Part shown: positions 1 to 6,785 of the stretch, piece by piece
How positions within the stretch are numbered: the first letter of the stretch is position 1
How the letters are laid out: every line of letters begins with the position of its first letter
Source of the DNA: an uncultured Rhizobiaceae group bacterium
GTDB taxonomy: Bacteria > Pseudomonadota > Alphaproteobacteria > Rhizobiales > Rhizobiaceae
Direction of reading: 5' to 3'
Length of the DNA stretch: 64,000 nt
NCBI GenBank assembly: GCA_938010435.1
Contig: CALLUS010000009.1
Coordinates: 1 to 64,000 of the forward strand
The notes under the pieces: model-generated
What the model saw: the letters and a program-made list of their open reading frames with translations, nothing else
What the model was told of the DNA's origin: nothing
The model's database searches: none
Translations under genes and position numbers: made by a program

Positions 1-87
1 ATCTTTGCGCTCTGGTCCGCGTCCTCGTTTGGGAAGAAGTGGGGCAATAACCGCCCACTCATCGTCAGTTAAATCAAATCGCGCCAT
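1..87 (-). CDS. IS5-family transposase, N-terminal 29 residues (partial)
   Basis: The minus strand from 87 reads MARFDLTDDEWAVIAPLLP and continues KRGRGPERKD to the window edge, with no stop. This is the characteristic N-terminus of IS5-family DDE transposases (the DUF4096-type helical domain with the DxxWxxIxPLLP motif). The catalytic DDE domain lies outside the window, so I cannot say whether the copy is intact. The start is the first ATG, preceded by GGAGG (rc of 92-96). Confidence 0.8.
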   Translation of the reverse strand, partial: MARFDLTDDEWAVIAPLLPKRGRGPERKD

Positions 88-165
88 CAAAGCCTCCAAT
101 ACTGGAGACTTTGAATCTGATTTGTTCAAATAATTCAATTCGTTGAATTGGGGTCACACCCTAGT
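1..165 (-). mobile_element. Edge of an IS5-family insertion sequence
   Basis: The window opens inside an IS5-type transposase gene read on the minus strand. Downstream of its start codon (in + coordinates) lies a short AT-rich stretch with a perfect 7-bp hairpin (132-138 paired with 143-149), followed by a GGGTCACACC block at 151-160 and CTAG at 161-164. I take this block as a plausible terminal inverted repeat with a short CTAG/TA-type target site, as in some IS5 subgroups. The other end is outside the window, so neither the repeat nor the duplication can be confirmed. Confidence 0.5.
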
Positions 166-292
166 ACAGGCTAAAAATAGTAACCATTTGCCCATTGTTA
201 ACTATCTTATCATGGCTATAAATTCTTCATAATATCTAACTGCTTGTTACGCAGAGTTACGTGGCGCCGAATAGAAAAATCAATTCCGTAAA

Positions 293-598
293 TCATACCA
301 GTGGCAAAAATAGGCCGCGATATGTTTGTCCTACCCGCAATTCATGCAAGGTGTAGTTAGGATTTCTGTCAAAATGATGTTTGCCTAATGAGCTAAAACT
401 TTGATTTTTTGTGCAGTTTTCTACTTTTTGTAAGTATTTTCGCATTTCGTCACGCTGGTTCATCAATTGTGTCAAAACGCTCCCCAATCTACGGGCCTCG
501 CTCAATGAGTCCCAAGCCTTTTTAAGCCGAGAAATCTCTGCGTCCAATGGAGTTACATAATACTCTTCAAAGAGCTGAACTTTTCCGTGATTTGACAT
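293..598 (-). CDS. Hypothetical protein, 101 aa
   Basis: I do not recognise this product. It is a soluble, charged 101-residue protein with a probable helical or coiled segment around residues 20-65 (alternating Leu, Lys and Arg). No signal peptide or membrane segment is visible. No clear Shine-Dalgarno precedes the ATG. It lies 26 bp downstream of another short minus-strand ORF in an AT-rich accessory patch next to an IS edge. It could be a real accessory gene or a chance frame. Confidence 0.3.
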   Translation of the reverse strand: MSNHGKVQLFEEYYVTPLDAEISRLKKAWDSLSEARRLGSVLTQLMNQRDEMRKYLQKVENCTKNQSFSSLGKHHFDRNPNYTLHELRVGQTYRGLFLPLV

Positions 599-624
599 AG
601 AAAATGGAGGTGCTGTTCTATTTT

Positions 625-855
625 CTATGCAGTCTTAGATTCAAGTTGACTGTCGTCACTCAAAAAAAATCGTCGATTTAGCATGTCAGAAGACATAGGT
701 TGACTCAATTTGGCAGTTGAGTTCTCTAATTGCACAGTTGCGCGTTTAGCAACGACTTCTGGTTTTGGAATAGCATCAACAGCCAATTTACGCGCTCTGA
801 ATGATGACCAATAATGTTTTTTCAATTTATTATTACTTAACAATGCAAATAACAT
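625..855 (-). CDS. Hypothetical protein, 76 aa
   Basis: This is a short basic ORF of unknown function. The first residues are hydrophobic but too short for a convincing membrane segment; the rest is charged with Ser/Thr-rich stretches. No Shine-Dalgarno is visible upstream (the 20 bases before the ATG are almost entirely A/T). It sits between the IS edge and the end of the ubiquinone hydroxylase gene and would be co-directional with the ORF at 293-598. Coding status is doubtful. Confidence 0.22.
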   Translation of the reverse strand: MLFALLSNNKLKKHYWSSFRARKLAVDAIPKPEVVAKRATVQLENSTAKLSQPMSSDMLNRRFFLSDDSQLESKTA

Positions 856-897
856 TTATTAAATACTATAAAAATCACCGATTTTCAAATTGACACT

Positions 898-2136
898 TTA
901 AATCGCTTCGCCGTTCAACAATGCCGGATTGCTGTTTCCGCGCCCTGCAGCTTGGTTGATAAAGCTGTTTTTTAGAGCTGGCAGGCGATCTACAATTCCA
1001 AGGCCAACCGTGCGTAATATGCGCAATGGGCCGATATCATTTGAGAACAAGCGATTCAACGCATCGGTGACTACCCCCATTTGCACTGTGTCGAAACGAC
1101 GCCAAGTTTGATAGCGTTCCAGTGTTGTGATTGATCCTATGTCGAGACCAAGCCTGTCGACTTCAACAATTGTTTGCGCTAATGCTGCCGCATCTTTGAA
1201 TCCAAGATTAAGGCCTTGGCCTGCTATGGGGTGAATGCCGTGAGCCGCATCGCCTACAAGGGCAAAGCGTGGCGCCACAAAATCACGGGCCAATGTGAGG
1301 CCCAGCGGAAATGCCTTGCGCGGGCCAGCCACTTCAATCTCACCCAGTTTGTGGCCAAAGCGTTTTTCCAACTCCAGTTCAAACGTGAAATCATCAGCTT
1401 CCATAAGCCTTTTGGCATTGTCATTTGGTTCAGTCCAAACCAGAGATGACCGGTTTCCGGTGAGCGGCAATGTTGCGAATGGACCGCCTGGAAGAAAGTG
1501 TTCTTCGGCACGACCATTGTGCGGACGTTCATGAGTTACAGTTGTTACAATGCCCATTTGATCATAAGCCCAATGAACAGTCTTGATCCCTGCTCGATCA
1601 CGCAGTGATGAGCGAACACCGTCTGCAGCAATCAATAATTTTGTGGTTACAGATAAACCGGAACCCAGCATCACATCCGTTTTCACGTCGCCTGTGTTGA
1701 ATGACGCGACTGTGTCACCGTGAAGCAGTTCAATGTTGAGTTTTTTAGCCTTGGCACGCAGCGCTTTGATCATCGCTTTGTTTGGTACCATGTGTGCGAA
1801 CGGTTCGTTTGTTTCCGGCTCTTCAGCATTTCCAAATGTGAGAAATACGGGGCGTACTGGATCTGAAGTTCTGCTGTCGGTGACAATCATTTCCGTGATG
1901 GGTTGAGCTTCTTTGATGAGATCATTCCAAAGACCCAATTGATCCAGCATTCGGCTTGCGGCAGCCGCTATGGCAGATGCACGTTCATCTGAATCCACAG
2001 CATTGGCAGGTGCCGCATCCACCAACATAATGTTGAGATGAGGTGCGGATGCTTTTATGGCTACAGCCGTGGAGAGACCCACATAGCCACCGCCAGCAAT
2101 GACGCAATCAAAGTGTTTTGAAGATTTATCTGTCAT
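898..2136 (-). CDS. UbiH/UbiF/COQ6-family FAD-dependent hydroxylase
   Basis: This 412-residue flavoprotein monooxygenase belongs to the family that hydroxylates the aromatic ring during ubiquinone synthesis at the inner membrane. Visible features are the N-terminal dinucleotide-binding GGGYVGLS around residues 15-22, the DERASAIA stretch typical of UbiH/F around residue 50, and the second FAD motif GDAAHGIHPIAGQGLNLG around residues 295-312. Length matches the family (about 390-420). Which ring position it acts on (UbiH, UbiF, UbiI or UbiL type) cannot be decided from sequence alone, so no symbol is given. It is divergent from the thioesterase gene, sharing a 97-bp intergenic region. Confidence 0.88.
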   Translation of the reverse strand: MTDKSSKHFDCVIAGGGYVGLSTAVAIKASAPHLNIMLVDAAPANAVDSDERASAIAAAASRMLDQLGLWNDLIKEAQPITEMIVTDSRTSDPVRPVFLTFGNAEEPETNEPFAHMVPNKAMIKALRAKAKKLNIELLHGDTVASFNTGDVKTDVMLGSGLSVTTKLLIAADGVRSSLRDRAGIKTVHWAYDQMGIVTTVTHERPHNGRAEEHFLPGGPFATLPLTGNRSSLVWTEPNDNAKRLMEADDFTFELELEKRFGHKLGEIEVAGPRKAFPLGLTLARDFVAPRFALVGDAAHGIHPIAGQGLNLGFKDAAALAQTIVEVDRLGLDIGSITTLERYQTWRRFDTVQMGVVTDALNRLFSNDIGPLRILRTVGLGIVDRLPALKNSFINQAAGRGNSNPALLNGEAI

Positions 2137-2233
2137 ATCGACATGACCACCAAACTCATAATTTCTAACTTGTTGCGCAGGCGCATAACGGGTTTAAACT
2201 ATCTCAACAATTATATGGCGTTTGAAAGTACGT

Positions 2234-3160
2234 ATGACCAGTCAAGAATCAAAAACAAATACCCAAACAGCTGTTGAAGAGTTGCTCGACATTCTCGACC
2301 TCGAAGTTTTGGAACGCAACCTGTTCCGTGGTCGCAGTCCAAAAACAGGATGGCAGCGCGTTTTTGGTGGACAGGTGATTGGCCAAGCTTTGGTTGCGGC
2401 GCAACGCACCGTGCCTGAAGACCGTCATGTACATTCACTGCACGGATATTTCTTGCGGCCCGGTGATCCGTCCGTGCCGATTATCTATGAAGTGGATCGT
2501 ATTCGGGATGGTGGCTCTTTTACGACCCGTCGCGTGATTGGGATTCAGCACGGGAAAGCTATTTTCTCCACGTCTGTTTCATTTCAAATTCAGGAGGAAG
2601 GTTTGGATTTTCACATGGCGATGCCTAACCAGGCAGACCCTGAATCGCTGATGAGTGAGAAAGAACTGAAATCCAAATTTATGGAATTCGCACCTGAGAA
2701 CGTAAAAGCCTACTGGAAGCGCGAACGTCCCATCGAAGTGCGTGCGACGTCCTTTGAACACTTTATTTCAGACAAGAAACTGCCGCCGGAGCAATATGTT
2801 TGGGTGCGGGCAACGGGCCCCATTCCAGAAAATCAAGCATTGCAGGCAGCAGTCTTAGCCTATGCGTCTGATATGACGTTGCTCGATACAGCGCTTTATC
2901 CTCATGGACGCAAGATTTTCGACAAGGACTTGCAAGTGGCAAGCCTTGATCATGCCATGTGGTTTCACCGTCCAATAGACATGAATGAGTGGCTCTTATT
3001 TGCTCAAGACAGCCCTAATTCTAATGGTGGCAGAGGTCTTACGCGCGGGTCTCTCTACACCCGTGATGGTGTCTTGGTCGCGTCCTGTGCGCAGGAAGGG
3101 CTTATTCGTCCTCGTGATCCCAATCGCCCGAATTCAGGAATGCCTAAAAAACAAGCATAA
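2234..3160 (+). CDS. tesB: Acyl-CoA thioesterase II
   Basis: Hydrolyses acyl-CoA to free fatty acid and CoA in the cytoplasm. The 308-residue product is a double hot-dog protein of the TesB family: FGGQVIGQAL and LHGYFLRPGD in the N-terminal half, SLDHAMWFHRP and the RGSLYTRDG...ASCAQEG block in the C-terminal half, which carry the Asp, Thr and Gln positions used by E. coli TesB. An upstream in-frame TTG at 2222 would add four residues; I prefer ATG 2234. The gene precedes glnK, separated by about 200 bp containing a long dyad and a sigma-54-like element, so it is probably a separate transcription unit. Confidence 0.93.
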   Translation: MTSQESKTNTQTAVEELLDILDLEVLERNLFRGRSPKTGWQRVFGGQVIGQALVAAQRTVPEDRHVHSLHGYFLRPGDPSVPIIYEVDRIRDGGSFTTRRVIGIQHGKAIFSTSVSFQIQEEGLDFHMAMPNQADPESLMSEKELKSKFMEFAPENVKAYWKRERPIEVRATSFEHFISDKKLPPEQYVWVRATGPIPENQALQAAVLAYASDMTLLDTALYPHGRKIFDKDLQVASLDHAMWFHRPIDMNEWLLFAQDSPNSNGGRGLTRGSLYTRDGVLVASCAQEGLIRPRDPNRPNSGMPKKQA

Positions 3161-3168
3161 TTTATGTT

Positions 3169-3207
3169 GACAGTATTATTGCATAATAATTATGCAATAA
3201 TACTGTC
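3169..3207. repeat. Perfect 18-bp inverted repeat, 3-nt spacer
   Basis: Positions 3169-3186 (GACAGTATTATTGCATAA) are exactly the reverse complement of 3190-3207, with TAA between. The dyad is AT-rich and not followed by a T-tract on either strand, so it is a poor intrinsic terminator. It lies 9 bp after the tesB stop and about 50 bp upstream of the sigma-54-like element of glnK, a position suitable for a regulator site; a cruciform-type terminator is the alternative. Confidence 0.75.
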
Positions 3208-3259
3208 CAATATCCTGCATAATTCTAAATTATTCATATATTTCAATGGTCTGCGAAAC

Positions 3260-3275
3260 TGGCATGCCACTTGAA
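3260..3275 (+). promoter_or_regulatory. Sigma-54-like promoter of glnK-amtB
   Basis: TGGCATGCCACTTGAA matches the RpoN consensus TGGCAC-N5-TTGCW: GG at -24 and TTG near -12 with correct spacing, but GA in place of the invariant GC. The same variant with similar flanks (CTGGCA...TTGAAA...CCGT) occurs at 5248 before the second amtB. NtrC/RpoN control of glnK-amtB is established in proteobacteria; its use here is inferred. Confidence 0.6.
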
Positions 3276-3309
3276 AACCCGTACCGTATCAGCCGTTCTT
3301 ACTGCGGCT

Positions 3310-3346
3310 GTTGAAGAAAGAGCCTGAGGGGTTTCAGGCTTTCAAC
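3310..3346 (+). promoter_or_regulatory. Leader hairpin in the glnK 5' UTR
   Basis: AGCCTGA (3321-3327) pairs with TCAGGCT (3334-3340) around a GGGGTT loop, and flanking GTTGAA (3310-3315) can pair with TTCAAC (3341-3346) across an internal bulge. The structure ends 17 nt before the glnK start and is not followed by a T-tract, so it looks like an mRNA leader element, not a terminator. Function unknown. Confidence 0.5.
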
Positions 3347-3363
3347 GGAGAGACGGGAAAGAC

Positions 3364-3702
3364 ATGAAATTTGTCATAGCAATTATCAAACCGTTCAAGC
3401 TTGACGATGTTCGCGATGCTTTGTCCGCCATTGGCGTGCAAGGACTGACCGTGACCGAAGTCAAAGGCTATGGACGTCAAAAGGGTCAAAGCGAAATTTA
3501 TCGTGGTGCAGAATATGCAGTCCAATTTGTACCGAAACTTAAACTGGAAATTGCAGTAGACGATGCGGTTATCTCGCAAGTTGTTGACGCGGTTCGCGAA
3601 GCTGCAGGCACCGGACAAATCGGTGACGGCAAAGTTTTTGTTTTGGATCTTGAACAAGCCATGCGTATTCGCACCGGCGAAGCTGGCGCAGACGCGCTGT
3701 AG
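3364..3702 (+). CDS. glnK: PII nitrogen regulatory protein GlnK
   Basis: This is a 112-residue PII signalling protein that senses 2-oxoglutarate, ATP/ADP and, through uridylylation, glutamine status. The T-loop carries the uridylylation tyrosine Tyr51 (RGAEYAV), preceded by VKGYGRQKG; the C-terminal signature [11 protein letters not shown] is intact. The position directly before an ammonium transporter gene indicates GlnK, not GlnB; its partner is the AmtB channel, which it blocks in nitrogen-rich cells. The start is ATG 3364, with GACGGGAAAG as ribosome site. A sigma-54-like element lies about 90 bp upstream. Confidence 0.96.
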   Translation: MKFVIAIIKPFKLDDVRDALSAIGVQGLTVTEVKGYGRQKGQSEIYRGAEYAVQFVPKLKLEIAVDDAVISQVVDAVREAAGTGQIGDGKVFVLDLEQAMRIRTGEAGADAL

Positions 3703-3730
3703 CTCAATCAATTATTTAAAGGGTATGAAA

Positions 3731-5068
3731 ATGAAACTTTCATTCAAAAAGAGTGCTGGGGTTGCAATAGTTTTGCTCGCTGCCAGTGCTTTTGCAGAAC
3801 TAGGTTTTGCACAAGAAGCTGCGACGGTTGAAAGCGTTGCAAAAGACACAGCCTATATTTTTAACACACTGCTCTTCCTCATTGGTGGCTTTCTGGTCAT
3901 GTTTATGGCTGCGGGCTTTGCCATGTTGGAAGCTGGTTTGGTGCGTGCCAAAAACGTATCTATGCAGTGTCTAAAAAATATTGCGCTCTATTCTATCGCA
4001 GGTCTGATGTATTACTGGATTGGCTACAACCTCATGTACACTGGCGTCGATGGTGGTGTGATGGGGACATTCAGCCTGTTTGGTTATGGCTTTGATGATG
4101 TGGGTGGTAATGCGCTCGACACGGGTTATTCCACAGCGTCTGACTGGTTCTTCCAAATGGCATTTGTGGCTGCAACAGCCTCAATCGTTTCCGGCACAAT
4201 CGCCGAGCGTGTGAAACTCTGGCCCTTCCTGATTTTCACCGTCGTGCTTACTGGCATCATGTATCCGATTTCTGGTTCATGGCACTGGGGTGCAGGTTTC
4301 TTGAAAGAAGCTGGCTTCAACGATTTCGCTGGTTCCACGATCGTTCACTCGGTTGGTGGCTGGGCGGCTCTTACAGGTGCAATCATTTTGGGGGCACGTA
4401 AGGGCAAATACACTGCTGATGGTCGTGTTGTACCAATGGTAGGCTCCAACATTCCACTCGCGACTTTGGGTACATTCATCCTTTGGCTCGGTTGGTTTGG
4501 CTTTAACGGTGCATCACAATTGGTCATGGGGACAATTGGCGACGTGTCTGATGTGTCTCGCATCTTTGCCAACACAAACCTGGCAGCAGCAGGTGGTGTC
4601 GTTGCGACACTAATCACCATGCAAATTATGTATGGAAAGCTTGATGTCACCATCGCACTCAACGGTGCACTGGCTGGGCTTGTTTCGATCACTGCCGAAC
4701 CTCTCACACCTTCACCATTGGCTGCAGTTGCAATCGGTGCCGTGGGTGGCGTGATCGTGGTGTTTGCCGTGCCGTTACTCGACAAGCTGAAAATAGATGA
4801 TGTGGTCGGGGCTATTCCAGTTCACCTGTTTGCCGGTATTTGGGGCACACTTGCGGTTCCTTTGACCAACAGTGGTGCAAACTTCGGTGCCCAAATCTAC
4901 GGTATCACTGCTTACGCCGTCTTCACCGTTGTGTTCAGCGCGATCATTTGGTTAGCCCTGAAATACACAATCGGTATCCGGGTTTCCGAAGAAGAAGAAG
5001 CCAACGGTCTTGACCGCAGCGAGATCGGTGTGGAGGCCTATCCGGAATTTACTTTCGGACGGGGCTAA
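3731..5068 (+). CDS. amtB: Ammonium transporter, glnK-linked
   Basis: Inner-membrane ammonium channel of the Amt/MEP/Rh family, 445 residues, with an N-terminal cleavable-type signal (residues 1-26, ending near FAQEA) and about eleven membrane helices. Family marks are GFAMLEAGLVRAKN, the first pore histidine in IVHSVGGWAAL, WLGWFGFNG and the second pore histidine in VHLFAGIWGTL. ATG 3731 is chosen because AAAGGG at 3719-3723 is correctly spaced for it; ATG 3725 is only 1 nt away from that motif. The gene is 28 bp from glnK and presumably co-transcribed, ending at a strong terminator. Confidence 0.95.
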   Translation: MKLSFKKSAGVAIVLLAASAFAELGFAQEAATVESVAKDTAYIFNTLLFLIGGFLVMFMAAGFAMLEAGLVRAKNVSMQCLKNIALYSIAGLMYYWIGYNLMYTGVDGGVMGTFSLFGYGFDDVGGNALDTGYSTASDWFFQMAFVAATASIVSGTIAERVKLWPFLIFTVVLTGIMYPISGSWHWGAGFLKEAGFNDFAGSTIVHSVGGWAALTGAIILGARKGKYTADGRVVPMVGSNIPLATLGTFILWLGWFGFNGASQLVMGTIGDVSDVSRIFANTNLAAAGGVVATLITMQIMYGKLDVTIALNGALAGLVSITAEPLTPSPLAAVAIGAVGGVIVVFAVPLLDKLKIDDVVGAIPVHLFAGIWGTLAVPLTNSGANFGAQIYGITAYAVFTVVFSAIIWLALKYTIGIRVSEEEEANGLDRSEIGVEAYPEFTFGRG

Positions 5069-5128
5069 CTTCTACTGGGCGCTTTAAATCAAAAACCCCG
5101 TAAGCGAAGCACCTGACTTCGGGAATGC

Positions 5129-5161
5129 AACCTGCCTGTTGAAAAAACAGGCAGGTTGTTT
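5129..5161 (+). terminator. Rho-independent terminator of glnK-amtB
   Basis: A perfect 12-bp stem, AACCTGCCTGTT (5129-5140) with AACAGGCAGGTT (5146-5157), has a GAAAA loop and is followed by GTTTG. The U-tract is short but the stem is strong, and it lies 60 bp after the amtB stop codon. Confidence 0.75.
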
Positions 5162-5247
5162 GAGTATCTGATCAAAAATTAGTCAATTAAAACGGACTGT
5201 GAAGGTTCAATGGTGATTTCATCAATGGATTCAACCTCATGAGAATC

Positions 5248-5263
5248 TGGCACACATATTGAA
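5248..5263 (+). promoter_or_regulatory. Sigma-54-like promoter of the second amtB
   Basis: TGGCACACATATTGAA has a full TGGCAC -24 half and TTG near -12 at the right spacing, with GA replacing the usual GC, exactly as in the glnK element at 3260. The predicted start would be near 5274, giving a leader of about 70 nt before ATG 5344. Confidence 0.62.
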
Positions 5264-5343
5264 AGTCCGTTCCTAACTGCGTGTATTTTAGTCTCTCTGC
5301 GGAGACGTTTTGTTTGTCTAGCACGCATGAAACGGGGAATATT

Positions 5344-6552
5344 ATGGGTGCTGATGTCTTTTTCGTCCTAATGGGAGCGATACTTGTTTTTGCTATGCAT
5401 GGTGGGTTTGCGTTCCTCGAAGTGGGAACAGTTCAACATAAAAATCAGGTGAATGCGCTTGTTAAAATTCTTGTGGATTTTGCTTTGTCCGCGATCGCTT
5501 ATTTCTTTATCGGATATTGGGTCGCTTACGGTGTAACCTTCCTTGTGAGCGCGCAAACATTGTCTGGTGGTGAGGGAACAGGCTTTGCTTTGCAGGGTTA
5601 TGACCTTGTGAAGTTCTTTTTCCTGACAACTTTTGCTGCAGCAATCCCTGCCATCATCTCCGGCGGAATTGCGGAACGTATGAAGTTCCTACCCCAATGT
5701 GTTGCGACTGTGATGATCGTTGGCTTGTTTTATCCGTTTTTTGAAGGGATCGTTTGGGGTGGAAATTTCGGGATCAACGACTGGCTGGAAGCGTCGTTCG
5801 GTGCGCCATTTCACGACTTTGCCGGCTCAATAGTCGTCCACGCCGTTGGCGGTTGGATGGCTTTGTCTGCAGTGTTGCTTTTGGGTCCACGCTTCAATCG
5901 TTATCGTGCTGATGGTCGTATCCAAGGCATTCCACCATCCTCCATACCGTGGCTTGCAATGGGGTCTTGGATGCTGTGTGTCGGCTGGTTCGGCTTCAAT
6001 GTTATGACAGCTGTAAACCTTGAAAGCGTTTCAGGTTTGGTTGCCATAAATTCGTTGATGGCGATGGTTGGTGGAATTGTGTCCGCATTGATTATTGGTC
6101 GCAATGACCCGGGCTTTGTACACAATGGAGCATTGGCTGGCCTAGTTGCAGTCTGCGCGGGTTCCGACGTGATGCATCCAGTTGGGTCGCTGATCACGGG
6201 TGCAGCAGCTGGTGCGCTCTTTGTGTGGGCTTTCGGCTGGTGTCAAAACAAATTGAAAGTAGATGATGTTCTGGGTGTTTGGCCACTGCATGGTCTGTGC
6301 GGTGTTCTCGGCGGTTTGGCCTGCGGTATTTTTGGTTCAGAAGCCCTTGGTGGCATGGGTGGTGTGAGCTTTATTAGCCAGCTGATCGGTTCTGTAGCAG
6401 GCGTTGTATACGCGATGCTTGCAGGCGCGGTTGTCTACGGTGTGCTTCGCATGGCGCTTGGTTTGCGCATGAGCGATGATGATCAACGAATGGGTGCAGA
6501 CCTTGCGATCCACAAAATTGGTGCAAATCCGGAAAGTGATCGCATCGGCTAA
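5344..6552 (+). CDS. Second ammonium transporter (Amt paralogue)
   Basis: A 402-residue Amt-family channel clearly divergent from the glnK-linked copy. It starts directly with the first membrane helix (MGADVFFVLMGAILVF) and has no signal peptide. Pore and family motifs are present: GFAFLEVGTVQHKN, VVHAVGGWMAL (first pore His), CVGWFGFNVM and PLHGLCGVLGG (second pore His). ATG 5344 is chosen because GGGGA lies 6 nt upstream; a GTG at 5281 would add a non-family N-terminus. No PII gene accompanies it; regulation by the GlnK encoded just upstream is likely but inferred. Confidence 0.9.
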   Translation: MGADVFFVLMGAILVFAMHGGFAFLEVGTVQHKNQVNALVKILVDFALSAIAYFFIGYWVAYGVTFLVSAQTLSGGEGTGFALQGYDLVKFFFLTTFAAAIPAIISGGIAERMKFLPQCVATVMIVGLFYPFFEGIVWGGNFGINDWLEASFGAPFHDFAGSIVVHAVGGWMALSAVLLLGPRFNRYRADGRIQGIPPSSIPWLAMGSWMLCVGWFGFNVMTAVNLESVSGLVAINSLMAMVGGIVSALIIGRNDPGFVHNGALAGLVAVCAGSDVMHPVGSLITGAAAGALFVWAFGWCQNKLKVDDVLGVWPLHGLCGVLGGLACGIFGSEALGGMGGVSFISQLIGSVAGVVYAMLAGAVVYGVLRMALGLRMSDDDQRMGADLAIHKIGANPESDRIG

Positions 6553-6595
6553 TCTTCAAAAGTATAATTTCCGCCTACTCCCGCGGGAAAAACTC

Positions 6596-6628
6596 ACGGC
6601 TCTGAATGCGATTTCAGGGCCGTTTTTC
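6596..6628 (+). terminator. Rho-independent terminator of the second amtB
   Basis: ACGGCTCTGAA (6596-6606) pairs with TTCAGGGCCGT (6613-6623) with one G-U pair, followed immediately by a TTTTCTT tract. It separates the ammonium transporters from ftsK. Confidence 0.85.
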
Positions 6629-6654
6629 TTTGGAGAAGTGTCAATCTCTTCCCC

Positions 6655-6677
6655 ATGGTTAACAGGCTCTTAACCAT
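6655..6677. promoter_or_regulatory. CtrA-like binding site upstream of ftsK
   Basis: TTAA at 6659-6662 and TTAA at 6670-6673 are separated by exactly 7 bp, matching the CtrA consensus TTAA-N7-TTAA. The arms extend to a perfect 8-bp inverted repeat, ATGGTTAA and TTAACCAT. A GACTC sequence at 6702-6706 fits the CcrM methylation site GANTC. ftsK is a cell-cycle gene, so CtrA control is plausible; no binding data are available here. Confidence 0.6.
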
Positions 6678-6785
6678 CAAACCCCTATTATTCGACCATG
6701 TGACTCGGACTTGGACCACTTGCGTCCAAATTCGCAGAGATTTGTGTGAGTTGCCGATTGGGCAGCGCAATAAGGGTATTTGAGT

